64,000 nt of DNA from Pyricularia pennisetigena. Lineage: Eukaryota > Ascomycota > Sordariomycetes > Magnaporthales > Pyriculariaceae. The DNA lies in the NCBI RefSeq assembly GCF_004337985.1, contig NC_043741.1:7995676-8059675 (forward strand). Direction: 5' to 3'. Below the pieces are notes generated by a model that was given only the letters and a program-made list of their open reading frames with translations, did no database searches and had not been told where the DNA came from. The translations under genes and the position numbers were made by a program. Shown in pieces: positions 12,291 to 25,880 of this stretch (the stretch's first letter is position 1; each line of letters begins with the position of its first letter).

Positions 12291-13370
12291 TAATACGAAA
12301 ACGGAACGCCAAATTCGCAATATTTAAACCGCTACCAATATATAAAAACGTTTCGTCGACATAATTGGTAATATTATAATAATTTTACCAATACCCGGAT
12401 TCGAAAAAATGGACTTTTTTCCCAAAATACCGAAATTCCCACGTTCCGTTAATTTATAAAATTAAATAACGAAAAAACAATTAAAATAAAACAGTAAAAA
12501 ATATTAAAATAAATTAAAATATAATAAAGTAAAAAACGTAAACGTCGATAAAAAAATATATTAATTTTACGACCTCGGCGATTATAGCATACACGCATAA
12601 ACGAAATCGTTGTAACACCGCGGTTACGTGCGCGATCGACCCATTAAAACCCCGTATACGTTAACCTTTTTTTAACGTTATTCGTTAATAAACATAAACC
12701 GCAGCAATAGGTCCAAATATTAACCGTTTAAAAACCTAATATTAATATTACCGGATATTAGTCGCCGACCTCGCCGTCGCGGGTAAACGAGGAATTACGC
12801 CGACCGTAATTTTCGCGAATGGGTGGCGGTATTACGTATTTAACGACGACCCGGATCGTGGTAAAATAAAATTGTAAAATCGAATTCGCAAAATCGGTTT
12901 AAATAACGCCGTAGGTTGTAAAAGTTTGAATTCGGGATCCTAACCCCGAGGCCGGCGACGAAAAGAAAATCCTATTTATAAATATAAGGTCGAATGTAAA
13001 CGCCGGTAAATACCGGCAAAAAAACCTTACCGATTTGGACCCACCCGAAAAATATAAAAGCCGCCTTTTCGCTATTTCGCCCTTTTTCCCTCCAACTTTT
13101 TCGACAATTTTTTTTTTTCCTTTTTTGGCAGTTTTTCGCACTATTATTTTTTTATTTTGTTTTTCACTTGCATTTTTGCACAAACCACGATCGCCGATTT
13201 CGTGATATGCGTTTAATTATTAATTCCTACTTTTATTTTATTTAACGTTTTTATTTTTAACGTTTATTTATTTTATAAACCCCGAACTGCTGGTATACGC
13301 TAAATTTAGTAAATCGAAATTACGAAATCCATAAACCCTGCCGTTAAAAACATTACCAATACGCTTTTAC
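12291..13370. promoter_or_regulatory. Divergent intergenic region, TLH / SNF2, unit 1
   Basis: This lies between the 5' ends of the two divergent helicase pseudogenes and is therefore the likely place of both promoters. It holds a very A-rich stretch (12475-12570), a pyrimidine-rich stretch on the plus strand (13080-13180) that keeps some CpA, and the GATCGCCGATTT motif at about 13190. A short reading frame (12899-13183, minus) is lysine-rich only because it opposes the pyrimidine tract. No TATA box can be called in such AT-rich DNA. Confidence 0.4.
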
Positions 13371-16300
13371 GTCGCGGATTTTATAATATTAACAAATGTA
13401 ACCATTCCTATTTTCGTTTGCATTTTACTAATTTGGTTTTTTAATATTTTTTACCGCGCGTCGTATTAATAAATCGTCCTTTGGACTATTAAATTTTCGT
13501 TAATTTTAAACGTTATTATATATATTATATCGTTGCATTTAAGCAATTGGTTACAATAATCGCAACCACATATAATATTTAATACAATTTTACAATTTAA
13601 TACCACCGGTATACTAATATACACCATACCGCCTAGGAAAAATACCGGTAAAACCACCGCGGCACATGCGTCGGGCCAGGATTATATACCCCATATATAC
13701 CAATATACGTACAAATACCAACCGTTGGACGAAATGCAAAATTATATGCACCGCGACTAATATAATAACGATTACACCCAGCAGGCGGAATACCCCGGAC
13801 ACAATAATTCGAACCCTGTTAAAACGGCGGTATTGCGTAAAGCGACCATTGTATAAACCACCGCCCTACGGGGGTCTGGTATTATCGCGGGTTACCACCT
13901 TATATTCGAATTTAAACGCGACGTGGTAAAACCGAACGGATTTTTTAGGTTTTTTATAAAATGGAAAACGCCTGCTATTATTACGTTTTTTTATACGTTT
14001 AAAGGTAAATACCACGCGTTCCCTATATCGTCGCGGTAATACCAAAAATCGGCGATTAGCGACTTCGTGGCGTGCAATTAACAATTAACAATAATTTACG
14101 CACTAAATACCCGTTTATTATATAATTTTATAGTATTAAAAAAGGTTAAATTCCATTATAAAAAGGTTAAAGCTTTAAAATATAAAATAATACCCCGTAT
14201 AATCGAAAACCTCGCCCATAAGGTATAACCCGGATTCGTAACGGCCTTTAACCGTATTAGCAGGGGCTAACCTTTACCCGCCGAACCGTATATTGCAACG
14301 TTTAACATAGTAACGGTGCAAGGTTATAATAACAAAATTTGGATAAAAAGCACAATTATTTTATACACCTATTACGTATTTAATAATATGCGGAAAAATT
14401 ACATTATCCGCAAAAATAACCCAGCGGATCACCCATTTTTCTTCCATAAATAGGGCGACGAAAGCGAATTTAATAATACGAGCACTGGCGACCCGATCCT
14501 CGGTTTTACCCTTTATTAATAAATTATAGCGATATATATTATCGTTAATTTCCTAACCGGTAGGTTTAAATTGGTTATCGGTAATATCCCCCCCCGCGAA
14601 AACTTCGTTTATATATTCGAAACTACCGAGGCCACCCTCGGCCGCGTCGCCAAAAAAACCTAATTAAATAACGACGACGCGCGCCGGTTTTTATCGTTTA
14701 ACCGCAAATTCGAAGAAATAACCGCGCACCGGATTATAAATCCAAAAAATTTAACGGATATCCTAAATAAATTTCGATTCGTTACCGGCGAGGACCCCGG
14801 CGATAACGCAAATATATATAAACGGTTCCTAAAACGATAAATTTACCTAATCGACGTCGCCCCCAATATAATAACCGGTAATAGGGTTATAAAAGGATCC
14901 AAAAGCGAGGTAAAATTTAAAAAACAAATGGACGCCGATACGTTCGCGCTATTTATCGGTAATATTTAAAACCAATTCCCGGATCCCAAACCAACGGAAT
15001 TCGGTAACGCAAAAACCCGCGCGTTTTTAATTACCGTACCAAAAAACGAATTCGACAATTTTATTAACGCGTAAGGCGATTTTATATAAAAATTAATAAA
15101 AAATAATATAGCGGTCGATAATATTTTTACAAAGGCCGACGCCGTCGATTAGGTTACCAAATTTAGCAAAATTTCGTTCGCCAGCAATTACCTTATTTAC
15201 GCCACCCCCCTTCGGAATACGGACCCCACCGACGCGATACGGTGGTTTAAATTTAACCCCGCCGACGAAAATTTTAACTTTAACCAACAAAATATATTTG
15301 TCGAAACCGGCGAAATGGTAAACGACGGTACTAAAATAACCAAATCGGTGCGGTTTAAATTATACCAGGTTTATAATAAATATTACCCCAATACCCTTTT
15401 TTCCTATTTAACCGAAATATATTGCGAAATCGGCGACGCCGGCCCTATATAAATCGGCGATTTGGGATTTCGTAACGTGCGTTTAACCCTAAAAAATAAT
15501 TATATTAACGTGGTAAACGGTATAAACGTTTCGATTATATTAAATATAATAACCTCCCCGATTCGCGGCGGTATTAATATATTCGGTTACGGATTCGGTA
15601 AAACCGTAAAATATTAGGCGATAATCGCGGTTATGGTTAATAAATTGGAAAAAATGCACAAAACGGACGAATTTATAATTTTTTACCCCAGTATAATCGT
15701 GGTACCGAATCACCTTATTACGGACGCATTCGAAACGGCCTATAAATTCTTCCCCGGTTTGCTAAAACCCGTTATATATTATAATATTCCCGATTAAACG
15801 TATAATCCGGTTATAAAAACAGCGACTTTAACCAAAACGGGTATTAAATAATGGGTTAAACGTATAATAGTAAAAAAGCGACTCCTTTCGACGGCCCGAC
15901 AGGTATTATTTATTATATATTCGACCTATTAATAACGGTTATTTAATTACGCCGTATAATATAAATACGAGGACGGTTCCGTAATATCGCTAAATGCGCG
16001 CAAATCGCGCAATTTGCGCCGAAAAAATAAAATTATTTTAGCCCGCGTTACGTTTGGCGTTTATAACGAATTATATGGAAATATAGCAATATAGCAGGAG
16101 CGAAAACGCGTCCGGCGCCTGGACGAAAAAAACAAGCCCGCCGACGTGGCCGTATATATTAATTTTCGCAAAAGGGTAATAAACCACGCCGCCGATAATT
16201 TAAATAATAGTTCCAACGACGAATTAAACGATAACGCCAGCGATACCGACGACGACAAGGGCGGCCCTATACGGCGGACCGCCAAAACCGTATAGGAAAT

Positions 16301-19300
16301 AAACCAGGCGACCGACCCCAACGAGGAAAGCGAAAATACGGAAATAAACGGTTAAAAACCGTTTAAATAAAGCAAAAACGCACCTATTAAACCCAAAAAT
16401 TCCCAAAATAAATATCCGGTTTCGACCCGCTTCAAATACTTTTTTAACAATAATTTAATAAACCCGGGCGTGGGTATATAATTCGGTATATTTATATTCG
16501 ACGAAATATAGGTTTTCCGTAATAAATATACCACGTTTTGGATTTTTGCGAACAAATTCCCCCGCATATAAACGTCCGGTATAATATTAATATCGGCGAT
16601 ACCCGCGTTTAATTCGCGCAAAAATATACGGGGATTGGCGGACCTATTGGTGCATTATAACGGTATCCCTTTCACCAGCATTTTCGATAGCAAACCGTCG
16701 TTAATATTTAATAATACGTATAACCCTTTTTACGTCGCCCCGCCCGCCCCCGCGCAGTCGATAAACGTATCGGGAAATAAAAACGACGACCTTATGCTAT
16801 TAGGCAGGATATGGGACCCCAAAATAAATTTTAACGATTTTAAACTGTTTAAAATTAAACGTTATTATAAGGCCCGAAACGGCGATTGGCCGTTTTATAT
16901 ATTCGCACCCGGAATCGTGGCTAAAATAACCAATAATAGGGAAAAGGAAACCAATTTCGTATATTCCGAGGTTTATAAACTCCTTATTAACCGCCGCCAT
17001 TTTTAAACCCTTTTTAAATTTAATAGCGGTAACGTCGTATACCCCGGCGCGGAAATCCCCCCCCTTTATATTATAACCGTTACCGTTAAATACCGCCCCC
17101 ATTCCAAAAACCACCGCAAATTCGTCGTTATATTGGATTTTTTCCTTAACCGCCATTACCGCCGTATTATAGGCGTATTTAAAAATTTTAAAAAAAAGGG
17201 CGCCCCCCGCGCCGACCCCCAAAATAATAACCCCCCCGCCCAGGCGGACGCAGGCGATGGACAGGACCCTACCGCGGAATAAAATAACCCTACCCGCGTA
17301 AAAAAAATTAAAAAATTATTTGGTTTCGGACGTATAATAAACGAGGACGGATTAAATATAAAAACCCACCGTATCGTTATATCGGTGGTATTTAACGCCC
17401 GTATATTTTATATTATATTCGACCCCGAATACGGTACGCGCAATCCCCTAATAGCCATATTAGGAGTCGATTTATTGGACGCCGGATCCGTATCCACCCG
17501 CGCGTCGCTAAACCCCGGCGAAATGGCGATATTTAAACGCCAAATATTACGGAATTAAAGTTATTTGGATCCCAAATTCGGATAAAACCACGTTAAAGAT
17601 ATAACGACGTTAAACCCCGCCGACGGCGGATTTAATTACCTATTTAGGATGGCGGAAAATATTTATTTAACCTTTTATACGGACCGCGCGCAAATAACGC
17701 TGTAAACCGTAAATAAATCGCCTATTATAATTTACGCCGTACGCCGAATCGTTTATTTTTCCATATTGCAGGAACGCGTTTTATTAATAATCGATAATTT
17801 TTACGCCCAAATATAAATACACCCGCCCCCTTTTTAATTTTACCACCACCGCGACCGTAGGCCTATAATCGGCGATTAGCGAATTCGCGATATACGTACT
17901 GCGATATATATATTAACGAAATATATAGGTTTATAAATTTTATCTTATTCGAATGCGGTATACGCGTTTACAACGTTTTATCGTTTATTTACAGCGGCGA
18001 CCGTATCCGCGCGGGAAAAATGTTTAATAAAAAAAACACGGAAGTTAACGTATTCTTTATATTTATAGCGGTCGCGTCGAACGGTATTAATTTCCATTTG
18101 CAATGCAATTATAATATACAATTCCAGGAAAATTGGAATTATTCCAATACGTTGCAATTTGCAGGTAAATTCCATCGCACGGGATAAACGAAAACGGTCC
18201 ATTGGGAGGTTATACGATTGGACGACGTATATACGCAATATATAAAAAAACGACGGTTCGAAAAATGGTACGCCCAATAGTAGGGAAAGGGTCGTTTGCC
18301 CGAAATGCAGGCATTTAGCGACGAAATTATATAATCCGCCGCGACCAACGGGACCCTAAATTACGAATATATTCGCGTTATTTTCGGTATATTTTTTAAC
18401 CATTATTCGTGGGTATTATTCCCCCCCGTTTACGTCGAATAATATACGGATAAAAAACGGCGCAAAATTGGGAGGTTTTATACCGACGTCGCGTCGCTAA
18501 TACACAATTACCGCCACGCACGCCGCGGTATTAAAAACGGCGATAAATTCGTCGAATTTATAAATTATTAGAATATGCGCCCGCGCGTATTATTATTCGT
18601 TTACCTGGCCGAACGGAAGAGGTTCGTCGGTAATAATTATTTCGGTAATATCGATACGCTAATTAAAATTATAATTTTCGTCGAAATAACCGCCCGCCTT
18701 AATAAAGGCCTGGACCCCGTCGACGCCGATTAGCGGTTGGAATTAACCCGTATCGTCGACGTTTTTTACCCCGCTTAAATAAGCAAATATTACGTGGAAT
18801 ATTTTAATAGGGCCAAAATTAACCCCCGTTTTAACGAACGCCAAACCTTTATCCCTATTAACCGCGCTATTTTCGGTTATATAAACCGTATCGAAATATA
18901 CGATAAAACGCCGTAAATAAGGGCGATAAACCATTTTAAAATTTTATTTAACGTAACGGACTTTCCCACCCCTAAACCGCGCCCCGCCCGCCGCGAAACG
19001 CCGGTCCCACCCGAAATAGCCAATTTTACTATAAACCAATTGGCCGATATAATTTCGCAAATTTACGAGGATAAATATTATAACGACTTTTTATTACGCA
19101 CCCGCCTTTTACCCCGGAAAACCGAATTCCTTAACCATTTTAGGGACGTTATACCCACCACCGTAAATTTCCCCCCCGCCCCACGCGACGGCGACGTTAA
19201 CCTATTAACCACCCCCGCCTCGTAATTTACATTTAACCGCCGCGTTATTATTAACAATTTTACCCGGCCAACGGTTAATACGGCGCGCGTTACCGTACGC

Positions 19301-20357
19301 AATTACGACGCGATAATAATCGTCCCCGATTCGTAGGACGCCTCGTCCCAATCCAACGCGGTACCCCATTATAACGACGAACCCGAAATCGCGGGCGACC
19401 CCGGCTTTAACAGGTAATACGAGCGACCGGTCGAATCCACCCCCATTCCAACGTTATAACCTTTTTTTATTCGCGATAATATTACCGATTTTAATAAAGT
19501 ATTTTTCGGAAATAACGACGTCCACAAATTAAACGAATACCCCCAATACCAGGATAATTAAAACGTATTCGCCCCCGACGTCGAAATATTTAACGCGCCA
19601 TTTTTAAACGACGAAACGGCCGTAATTTTTAAACGCAAAACCCCGGAATAGGACGAACCAAACGACGAATAAACCCCCCGGTTTAAACGCCAACGTATTA
19701 TAATTAATTTGTTTATTAAATAACCCGTTACCCCCGCAATTACCCCGACGTTTACCCGCGTATAAAAATCGGCCGCTACCCGCCGTTGTAATAAAAAAGC
19801 TAAAAAAGCGGTAATAACCCAGGCCGTTTCGAATGGGTTGTTTCCCCAGGTCGCCGACGCGATAATCGTTATTTTAACCACCCCAGTTTTAACGCGCGGC
19901 CAAAAAGCGGCCGCGACCCGTCGTCGTAATAAAAAAATTAAAAAAACGGTAATAACCGCTACCGCGGCCGAAATGGTAATTCCGTTAACCCCAATTATAC
20001 GCCTTATTACGTCGGGTAAAACATTCCCAAACCCCATTATACCCGCCACGGGCGGTAAAACCCTCCCTAATATAAATAAAGGAATATTTAACAAAAAATT
20101 TATTACCGCATTAAACGAATAATTTAACGAAAAAAAACAATAAAATAAAGAGGAGCAATAAAATAAAGAGGAATAGCAAAACGAGGAGGAGGAAAATAAG
20201 GGATAAAATGGGGAAAAAAACGAAAAAAAGGGTAAAAAGGAAAAAAAACATAAAAAGGAAAATAAGGAAAAGGAAAATAAGGAGGAGGAAAAGGAGTAAA
20301 AAATTAAAAACGACGAAAAGGAAAATAAAAAGTACGAAAAGGAGGATAACGAATAAA
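13370..20357 (+). pseudogene. Giant SNF2-family helicase, RIP-inactivated, copy 1
   Basis: This is a SNF2-type ATPase (chromatin-remodeller superfamily) of about 2,300 codons if it is one gene. The N-terminal third (13370-15480) has no known domain. The ATPase begins near 15490. Motif I lies at about 15560-15610 (GINIFGYGFGKT) and motif II near 16490 (FDE-Q, from DEAH). Motif III (SATP-like) is near 16600, and an IPP-containing lobe linker is near 17055. Motifs V/VI at 18070-18200 contain ..SNGIN.HLQCN and ..HRTG.TKTVHW. The C-terminus has two TRGQK..ATRRRNKK repeats (19740-19940) and a tail of Lys/Glu/Asn (20130-20357). Many stops are CAA/CAG-derived. Copy 1 stays in frame across two C-runs where copy 2 has shifted. 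One further frame change around 17830-17900 suggests an intron. The start is uncertain. Confidence 0.8.
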
Positions 20358-20800
20358 CGTCGTAAAATAGACGAGCAAAACCCCATTATATTGGCGATAT
20401 ATATATATACAAATATTATATATATTAGGGAACCCGTTTAGGGATAATAAATCGAATAAAAACTTATTTATATAAACCATTTCCCGCGCCGGTTAAAATG
20501 TGAAAAGCCGACGCCAACGAATATCGAACGGGGTAACGCGGCCCCATAACGTATTGGCCTACGTATAATATATAAATCCGGATCGTTATTCGCATATTAT
20601 ACCAAACGGGCGGAAACATAAATTATATTATCGAACAGCACGACCCCGATTTATGGCATATGTTTTTATTATTATATTTTATAACATTTTATCGATAAAC
20701 CCATAATTAATAGGATATATAATTTGCGAATCCTCCAACCCGTTTTTTATCCTAAACCAAATTACCCGATATTATTTTTATAATAAATTAATCCAAATAA
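20358..20800. other. AT-rich spacer after SNF2, unit 1
   Basis: No gene was recognised. It contains a short TA-rich run (20396-20425) and probably the SNF2 3' untranslated region and the promoter of the next ORF. Confidence 0.45.
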
Positions 20801-21672
20801 ATGTTAAAAATAATAAAATCCATCGGCGATCCGGGTTTTCGTAAAATTAATAAAATAACTAAAAAATATATTTATCCCAACGACGTTTATAACAATTAAC
20901 GGATAATATATTTACCGCATTTACGGCAAACCGCACCGATCGCGTCGCCCCAGGGTACGATATAGATTTTACCATTTACGGGCGTGGCGATTTACCTATT
21001 AATATATACGGCCAGGACGACGTTGTAAAAATTAACGATAAAAAAGGCGTTATTACCATTTTCGCCATTAACAATAAAATTTTGTTCGAATATTTTATTA
21101 AAAACGATAAATTGGTTATACACGTCGATTCGTTGGGCTTTATTTAAAACCAATTAAACAATTTAAGGAAACAGTTCCTCGACGCCACCGCCGAAATAAC
21201 CCATTTTAAAAATACAAATTGTCGATTCCAGGCCAGGTTTACCGCCGCGGAAACCCAAAAAAACTTTACCGATAACCACGATATCCGTTACCAGGTTACG
21301 GTCCGTAAAATAAAAACCAAATATAATATTTTCGACGCCAAATGCAAAAAATTAAAACGTTAAATTAATATCCTAAAAACGAACGCGTAATAAACCGACG
21401 TTAAATTCGAATAAATTTTGTCGCGAATGGAATCGCTCCAGGTCCAATTGGGTAAACGTACCGAACCGCACCAGAAATTGTTTAACGATAACGGCGTACC
21501 GGAGCAGCAGTTTTTAAATCGCCGCGTGGATAACGACGATTCCGGTAATAACGAATAGCCCGGATGTAGTAGCCGCTGGGGTTGCGATGGCGAGGGCCCC
21601 AACCAGCGGTATAAAAAACGCCCGATTACCAGGCGTATAAAACGCGAAAAAAACGAAACCAATTTTATTTAA
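20801..21672 (+). pseudogene. Coiled-coil ORF 1, unit 1
   Basis: The frame that ends at the stop at 21670-21672 reads from about 20900 with only glutamine- or tryptophan-derived stops. It has a glutamine-rich start and a globular segment near VVKINDKKGVITIF (21020-21120). A predicted coiled coil follows at about 21160-21470, rich in Lys, Gln and Leu. The basic tail (21470-21672) has a Gly/Asn-rich stretch and ends RRIKREKNETNFI. An ATG at 20801 opens a different frame that is also protein-like, so an intron or an alternative start is possible. No family was recognised. It follows the SNF2 gene on the same strand and is present in both units. Confidence 0.55.
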
Positions 21673-22216
21673 CGAAACGACATTATCGCACCCGTCCCAG
21701 TTTTTGCCGATAACTTTAGCCCATATAGGCGCGACGTATATTACCCGCGTATACCCGGTTTTAGGGCTTATTTGGCCTAGTTAAAATATATAAATGGGAT
21801 TATTTTGGTTGGAAGGATAATGGAAACGTGGTTCGGTTGGTTTTGCGGTATAATAAAGGCGTATATAATTATTATCGTATATACGATAAACGTAATTTCG
21901 AAATAAAACCCCGCGTCGCCCAGCATATATGTTAACGTAAATATTATATACCGTACCAACGTTTAACCGGCCAATTGCGTATTTTCGGGATAATTTTATA
22001 ATCGCTTCGGCCGTGGGAAATATCCGATAAACGCCCAGGGCCACGTAATAACCGGTACGGCCAGCGATTAATATAACCAAGGACGAAAAACCTTATAAAC
22101 GATAAACGTATAATATAATTATATATATAAATAATTATAAAACGTCGAAATTTTATTTATTTTTATCGATAAAATTATTATATAATTATAACCGTTTAAG
22201 TATTATATATATAATA
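21673..22216 (+). other. Possible ORF fragment between the two plus-strand ORFs, unit 1
   Basis: Two plus-strand frames and one minus-strand frame (22080-21781) are all fairly open here, so the coding strand cannot be chosen. One plus frame would encode a hydrophobic stretch (near 21840-21900) that could be a membrane helix; another is Arg/Tyr-rich. The sequence is conserved in unit 2 (52524-53067), but that is expected from recent duplication. Confidence 0.3.
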
Positions 22217-23360
22217 TGTTTTTCGCCGATATTTCGTCCTTTTCCACCTTTTTTTACCAATATAACCGTTATATTACCAATCCGAATTATCCCTTCGATT
22301 AAGGTTAATATATTTTATAAAAAAACGGCGATCGCCGATTTTATAAAATTAACAATTATTTATTAAATTACCACGACCATTTGGATATTTATATAAATGG
22401 CGATAGGTAAAACCATTAATTTCCCCGTAAAAGGCGCCGGTATCGAACGTCCCGCCAGTTCCTCCAATTGGGATAACCGTTATTTATTTAACCGTTTCCA
22501 ACCCAGCGTTTACCCGCGAATCGACCAAATACTTATAAGCGACGGCGAAATCGTTTATTTTAGGAGGTTAAACTCCATTTCCGCGTTTATACACGCGGAC
22601 GATTGGGCCAAATTTATCCATTATTTCGCCGAAAAAATTAAGCAGTTTAACCAGTTTAAACGCGATATTTACAATACCCGCGTAGGTATTAATAATAAAA
22701 AAGGGCGGATTAAATCGTTTAAAAGTGCGGTCGAGGTTTTGGTCGCGTACCAGCCCATATATCGTGGTTTTATCCGTAAAATAAATAATAAATTTAAGGT
22801 TGTATTGGCCCAAATGGCAATTATAAAAATCCTCGAAAAATCGTACACCGATATTATAACGTAAAACGAGGCCGAAAAGCGGAAATTAATAGGAAAATAT
22901 TTCGAGTTCGAGGCCCGCAGGGATCGGGCCATAAAAACTCGTACTAGGATTATTTCGAAAAATATTAAATTTAAATACGAATTTCGATTTATATAGCGCG
23001 CCGTAGGTGCGAACCATTCACCTTCCCCGCTTTTTTAATAAAATAGTTACGGGTCGCCCATCCACATATATAAAAACCCCCCGGAAATTATTAACGAGGT
23101 TACCCCGTTTGAATATTCGACCTAACCGCCACGCCGCCCTGCATACGACCGAACGATTTGTTACGCCCGCGTATTACGCAACGGGTGGTAATTCGATTAT
23201 ATCGGCCGGAAAAAAACGATACGGCGGTCGACGTCGATTTAAATTAGGGGAAGTAAGGTTAAAAAACGGTGCAACGCGGGAAGTATACGTCGATTGGAAA
23301 TTAGGACGTATAAATAATTTAATATTAATATTTTATCGCATTTATATAAGGGCCAAATAA
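22217..23360 (+). pseudogene. Unrecognised conserved ORF, unit 1
   Basis: An ATG at 22217 starts a frame beginning MFFADISSFSTFF that runs to about 22395. The main part is open from 22397 to 22864 (155 codons, MAIGKTINFPVKGAG...), where a single TAA in place of CAA stops it; unit 2 reads CAA there. The frame continues to about 23035 and then into a basic segment near 23160-23360 (GGNSIISAGKKRYGG..). Frame changes suggest introns. The middle has several Lys/Phe-rich amphipathic stretches. I recognise no domain. A GGCGATCGCC palindrome lies inside the N-terminal segment. Confidence 0.55.
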
Positions 23361-23439
23361 CGAAATATTGCACATTTGTTTTATTCGCCCCAATTTGTTT
23401 TTTAATGGAATATTATCGGTTTTATTTATACCATTCGCA
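23361..23439. other. Short spacer
   Basis: AT-rich; nothing recognised. Confidence 0.4.
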
Positions 23440-23850
23440 CGATTATTTCTTTATTGGGCCGGTTTTATCTTTATATTTTATAACCAACCCTTTCGCCGAT
23501 TTTAACACAAATTAACCGTTATGGCCCCGCCCACCTTATTCCAAAACGGGCCAAATTAATCGGTTATAATTTTATTTCCTTATAAAGGTATTTTTTCCTC
23601 CTGTTTTACAATTAACCTTTCGTCGATATTAAAACAAATTAATAGCCTCGGTTCGCCTATTTTACTTTAATAGGGCCAACCCAATCGGTTAAATACCAGT
23701 TTTTCGCACAATTATTTATTTATTTTACCTCGTAATTAACTTTTCGTCGATATTAATATAAACCAGCAAATATAGTTCGCCCATTTTACTTTAATATAGC
23801 CAAACCAGTAGATATATCGCGAAAAACGATTTACAATAAAGCGGTTTATC
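23440..23850. repeat. ~120-bp tandem repeat, three units, unit 1
   Basis: Three imperfect units can be aligned on the phrases TTTCGTCGATATTAA and CCCATTTTACTTTAATA. On the minus strand each encodes a Trp/Tyr-rich segment with the core KVKWAN or equivalent. It may be a repeat-containing protein or a minisatellite. It recurs at 54290-54670. Confidence 0.65.
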
Positions 23851-24345
23851 GGCTGTTAATATATATATATAATCCCCAGGCTACCGCGCTCCATTTTCCA
23901 ACCGATTAACTATAATTGCTAATATTTGTAAATTTATACAATATATATTGGCTATTAAATAACAGTTTATATTTGCCCAAATACCAAGCGAATTAAAGAA
24001 ATGGTTATATTTACCAAAATACAAATATAATAAGCCCAAAATTATCGGCGAATTCGGTATTAAAAAACAAGCGTTATATTTCGCGTATCCAATTTATTAT
24101 CCCCAAATATTCTCGTACTGCCATATATTTAATTCCAAACCGAGTTAAAAAGGTAGGAAAGGTAATTTTTACCCGCAAAAACAATTATTAATTCGTATAC
24201 GTTTAATTTTTTAATTTCCACCAAAAGAATTATAAAAATATATTCGAAATTCACGCTTTAATTAACCGTACGGGACGTATTAATATGATTAACGAATCGC
24301 ATATAAATTCGATTGCGTGTTAGTATTATATATCGAGGATTTCCT
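23851..24345. other. AT-rich spacer, unit 1
   Basis: No gene seen. It includes a short TA run near 23860 and A-rich tracts. Confidence 0.4.
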
Positions 24346-24570
24346 AAAACGCCATTTCCATTCCCCCGTTTACAAACCGGGTATCGCCAAATCCATCCAC
24401 CACGCCTTACCTTTACCTGTTAGCGCCATTTCCAAATATATATATATAAACCGCGTATCGCCAGGTTTATTTATTACGCCGTGCATTTACCTCCCGGCGC
24501 CATTTCCAAATTTTCGATTACAAACCGGGTATTACCGGATCCACCCATTACGTCCGTATATTTATTAACC
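24346..24570 (+). repeat. ~75-bp tandem repeat, three units, unit 1
   Basis: Three units are recognisable by CCATTTCC followed about 15-20 bp later by AAACCGGGTATCGCC or AAACCGGGTATTACC, and then CCACCACGCC or its RIP derivative. Spacing is about 75 bp, and the array recurs at 55200-55420. A plus-strand frame across it (24317-24568) is open, but it is probably just the repeat read through. Confidence 0.7.
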
Positions 24571-24955
24571 ACCGTTATATCCGCGTCGATAATATTGCGA
24601 AATCCGCGACCCGAATATATTATCGAATTATATACGTCGCCGTATTATTTCGGACTTTATCGATAAATATTTGGTAAAAATATTATTTATTAGCAATTTA
24701 ATATTATAAATATCCATTATTTTCCCATTTCCTTTTAATTTTAAATTAATCCAACCGATAACCTTTTACGCTTAATACCAATTCGCACCCCAAATTCGGC
24801 GATCGCCGATTTTATAATATTAACCCAAATTTTAAAATTGTATTATATTATTATTAATACGCACGATTATTTGGACACGATACGAATTTTGCGATCGCCG
24901 ATTTTATAATATTAGTTCGATTTATAATATATTTCGATTTTAATTATTAATTAAT
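24571..24955. other. Spacer with GCGATCGC palindromes, unit 1
   Basis: No gene was recognised. The palindrome GGCGATCGCC at 24798-24807 and GCGATCGC at 24891-24898 are each followed by GATTTTATAATATTA, a shared extension that makes chance unlikely. Confidence 0.5.
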
Positions 24956-24959
24956 ACGC

Positions 24960-25584
24960 AATATATCGACCAACGAAATTATTGGAACAATTTTTACAAA
25001 AGCGGGTAATAAAACCCGAAATATAAAATCGTCGCCAATTATTATACCGTTGTTAAATCGAAACCAAATTTATATTTAATAATTTTAATTTATTATTTGG
25101 ATTTATTAAAAATTATACAATTGCGAAACGGCACCAGCATTTCCTATATCCGCCGGGGTAACGTCGTAATTATCGAAAAAAATAATATAATTTGGAGCAT
25201 AACGCGGCAATTTTGCGCAGGGAAATGGATAAAGCCATTAAATAATTTACAAAATTAAAAATTACCGACGCGGCCGTATGGGAACGAATCGGCGATACGT
25301 ATTAATTCAAATATAATACCGAAACCGAAAATATAAATTTGCGCCAAACCGCCGAAAACGCCGATAAAAAAACCCGTAACGCCGTACGGCAAAAGGGCGA
25401 TTTTTCGGCCAAAATTAGGCGTTTGCGCCATATAATCGACAATAACGATTCAAAATACAGCATTATTATAAACGATATTAAACAGCTCCAGTTCGCTATT
25501 AATAACGCAACCGTATCCCGTCGCCGTCTTATATTTAACAACCGCCGGTTCCAAAAAAATATTACCGATTTCCGCGAATAATAT
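24960..25584 (+). pseudogene. Coiled-coil ORF 2, unit 1
   Basis: A frame ending in TAA at 25579-25581 reads upstream through 25339-25580 without stops and further to about 24960 with glutamine-derived stops only. It is rich in Arg, Lys, Asn and Gln with regularly spaced Ile/Leu, consistent with an alpha-helical coiled coil at about 25190-25560 (for example LRREMDKAIKQFTKL and IINDIKQLQFAINNA). No enzymatic motif. A competing frame starts at an ATG in copy 2 (55802), so the true N-terminus is uncertain. The family was not recognised. Confidence 0.55.
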
Positions 25585-25599
25585 CCGAAAATTAAGTTA

Positions 25600-25880
25600 A
25601 ATTAACCGGGAAAGCCAATGGATTGGAACGATTCGATTAACGTCGCAGGGGAATTTGCGAACGCCGCTGGCGGATTTTATTAGGACCAGTAAATGCGGGT
25701 TCGATTTTCCCGGTATACGTTGGTATTACGAAAAATAATCGGATGGTATAAAAATTATAAGGGTGCGGGGTTATTCGACATTTGATTTTGCAAATATCGT
25801 ATAAAATTGACGTCCACGGCGCACAGGGTTTAATAATAAAAACCACGAATTAATTAATCCTAATATATAATTTTAATTTA
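25600..25880 (+). pseudogene. Short ORF or distal exon after coiled-coil ORF 2, unit 1
   Basis: A plus frame from about 25612 reads QWIGTIRLTSQGNLRTPL and continues to about 25800 with one TAA and one terminal stop. It keeps structured-looking residues (GFDFPGIRWYYEK). It may be the last exon of the preceding gene. Family unknown. Confidence 0.4.

Noticed and set aside
20111..20386. Hydrophobic minus-strand frame opposite the SNF2 tail
   Set aside because: It arises from the complement of the AAG/GAG-rich lysine/glutamate codons of the plus-strand tail.
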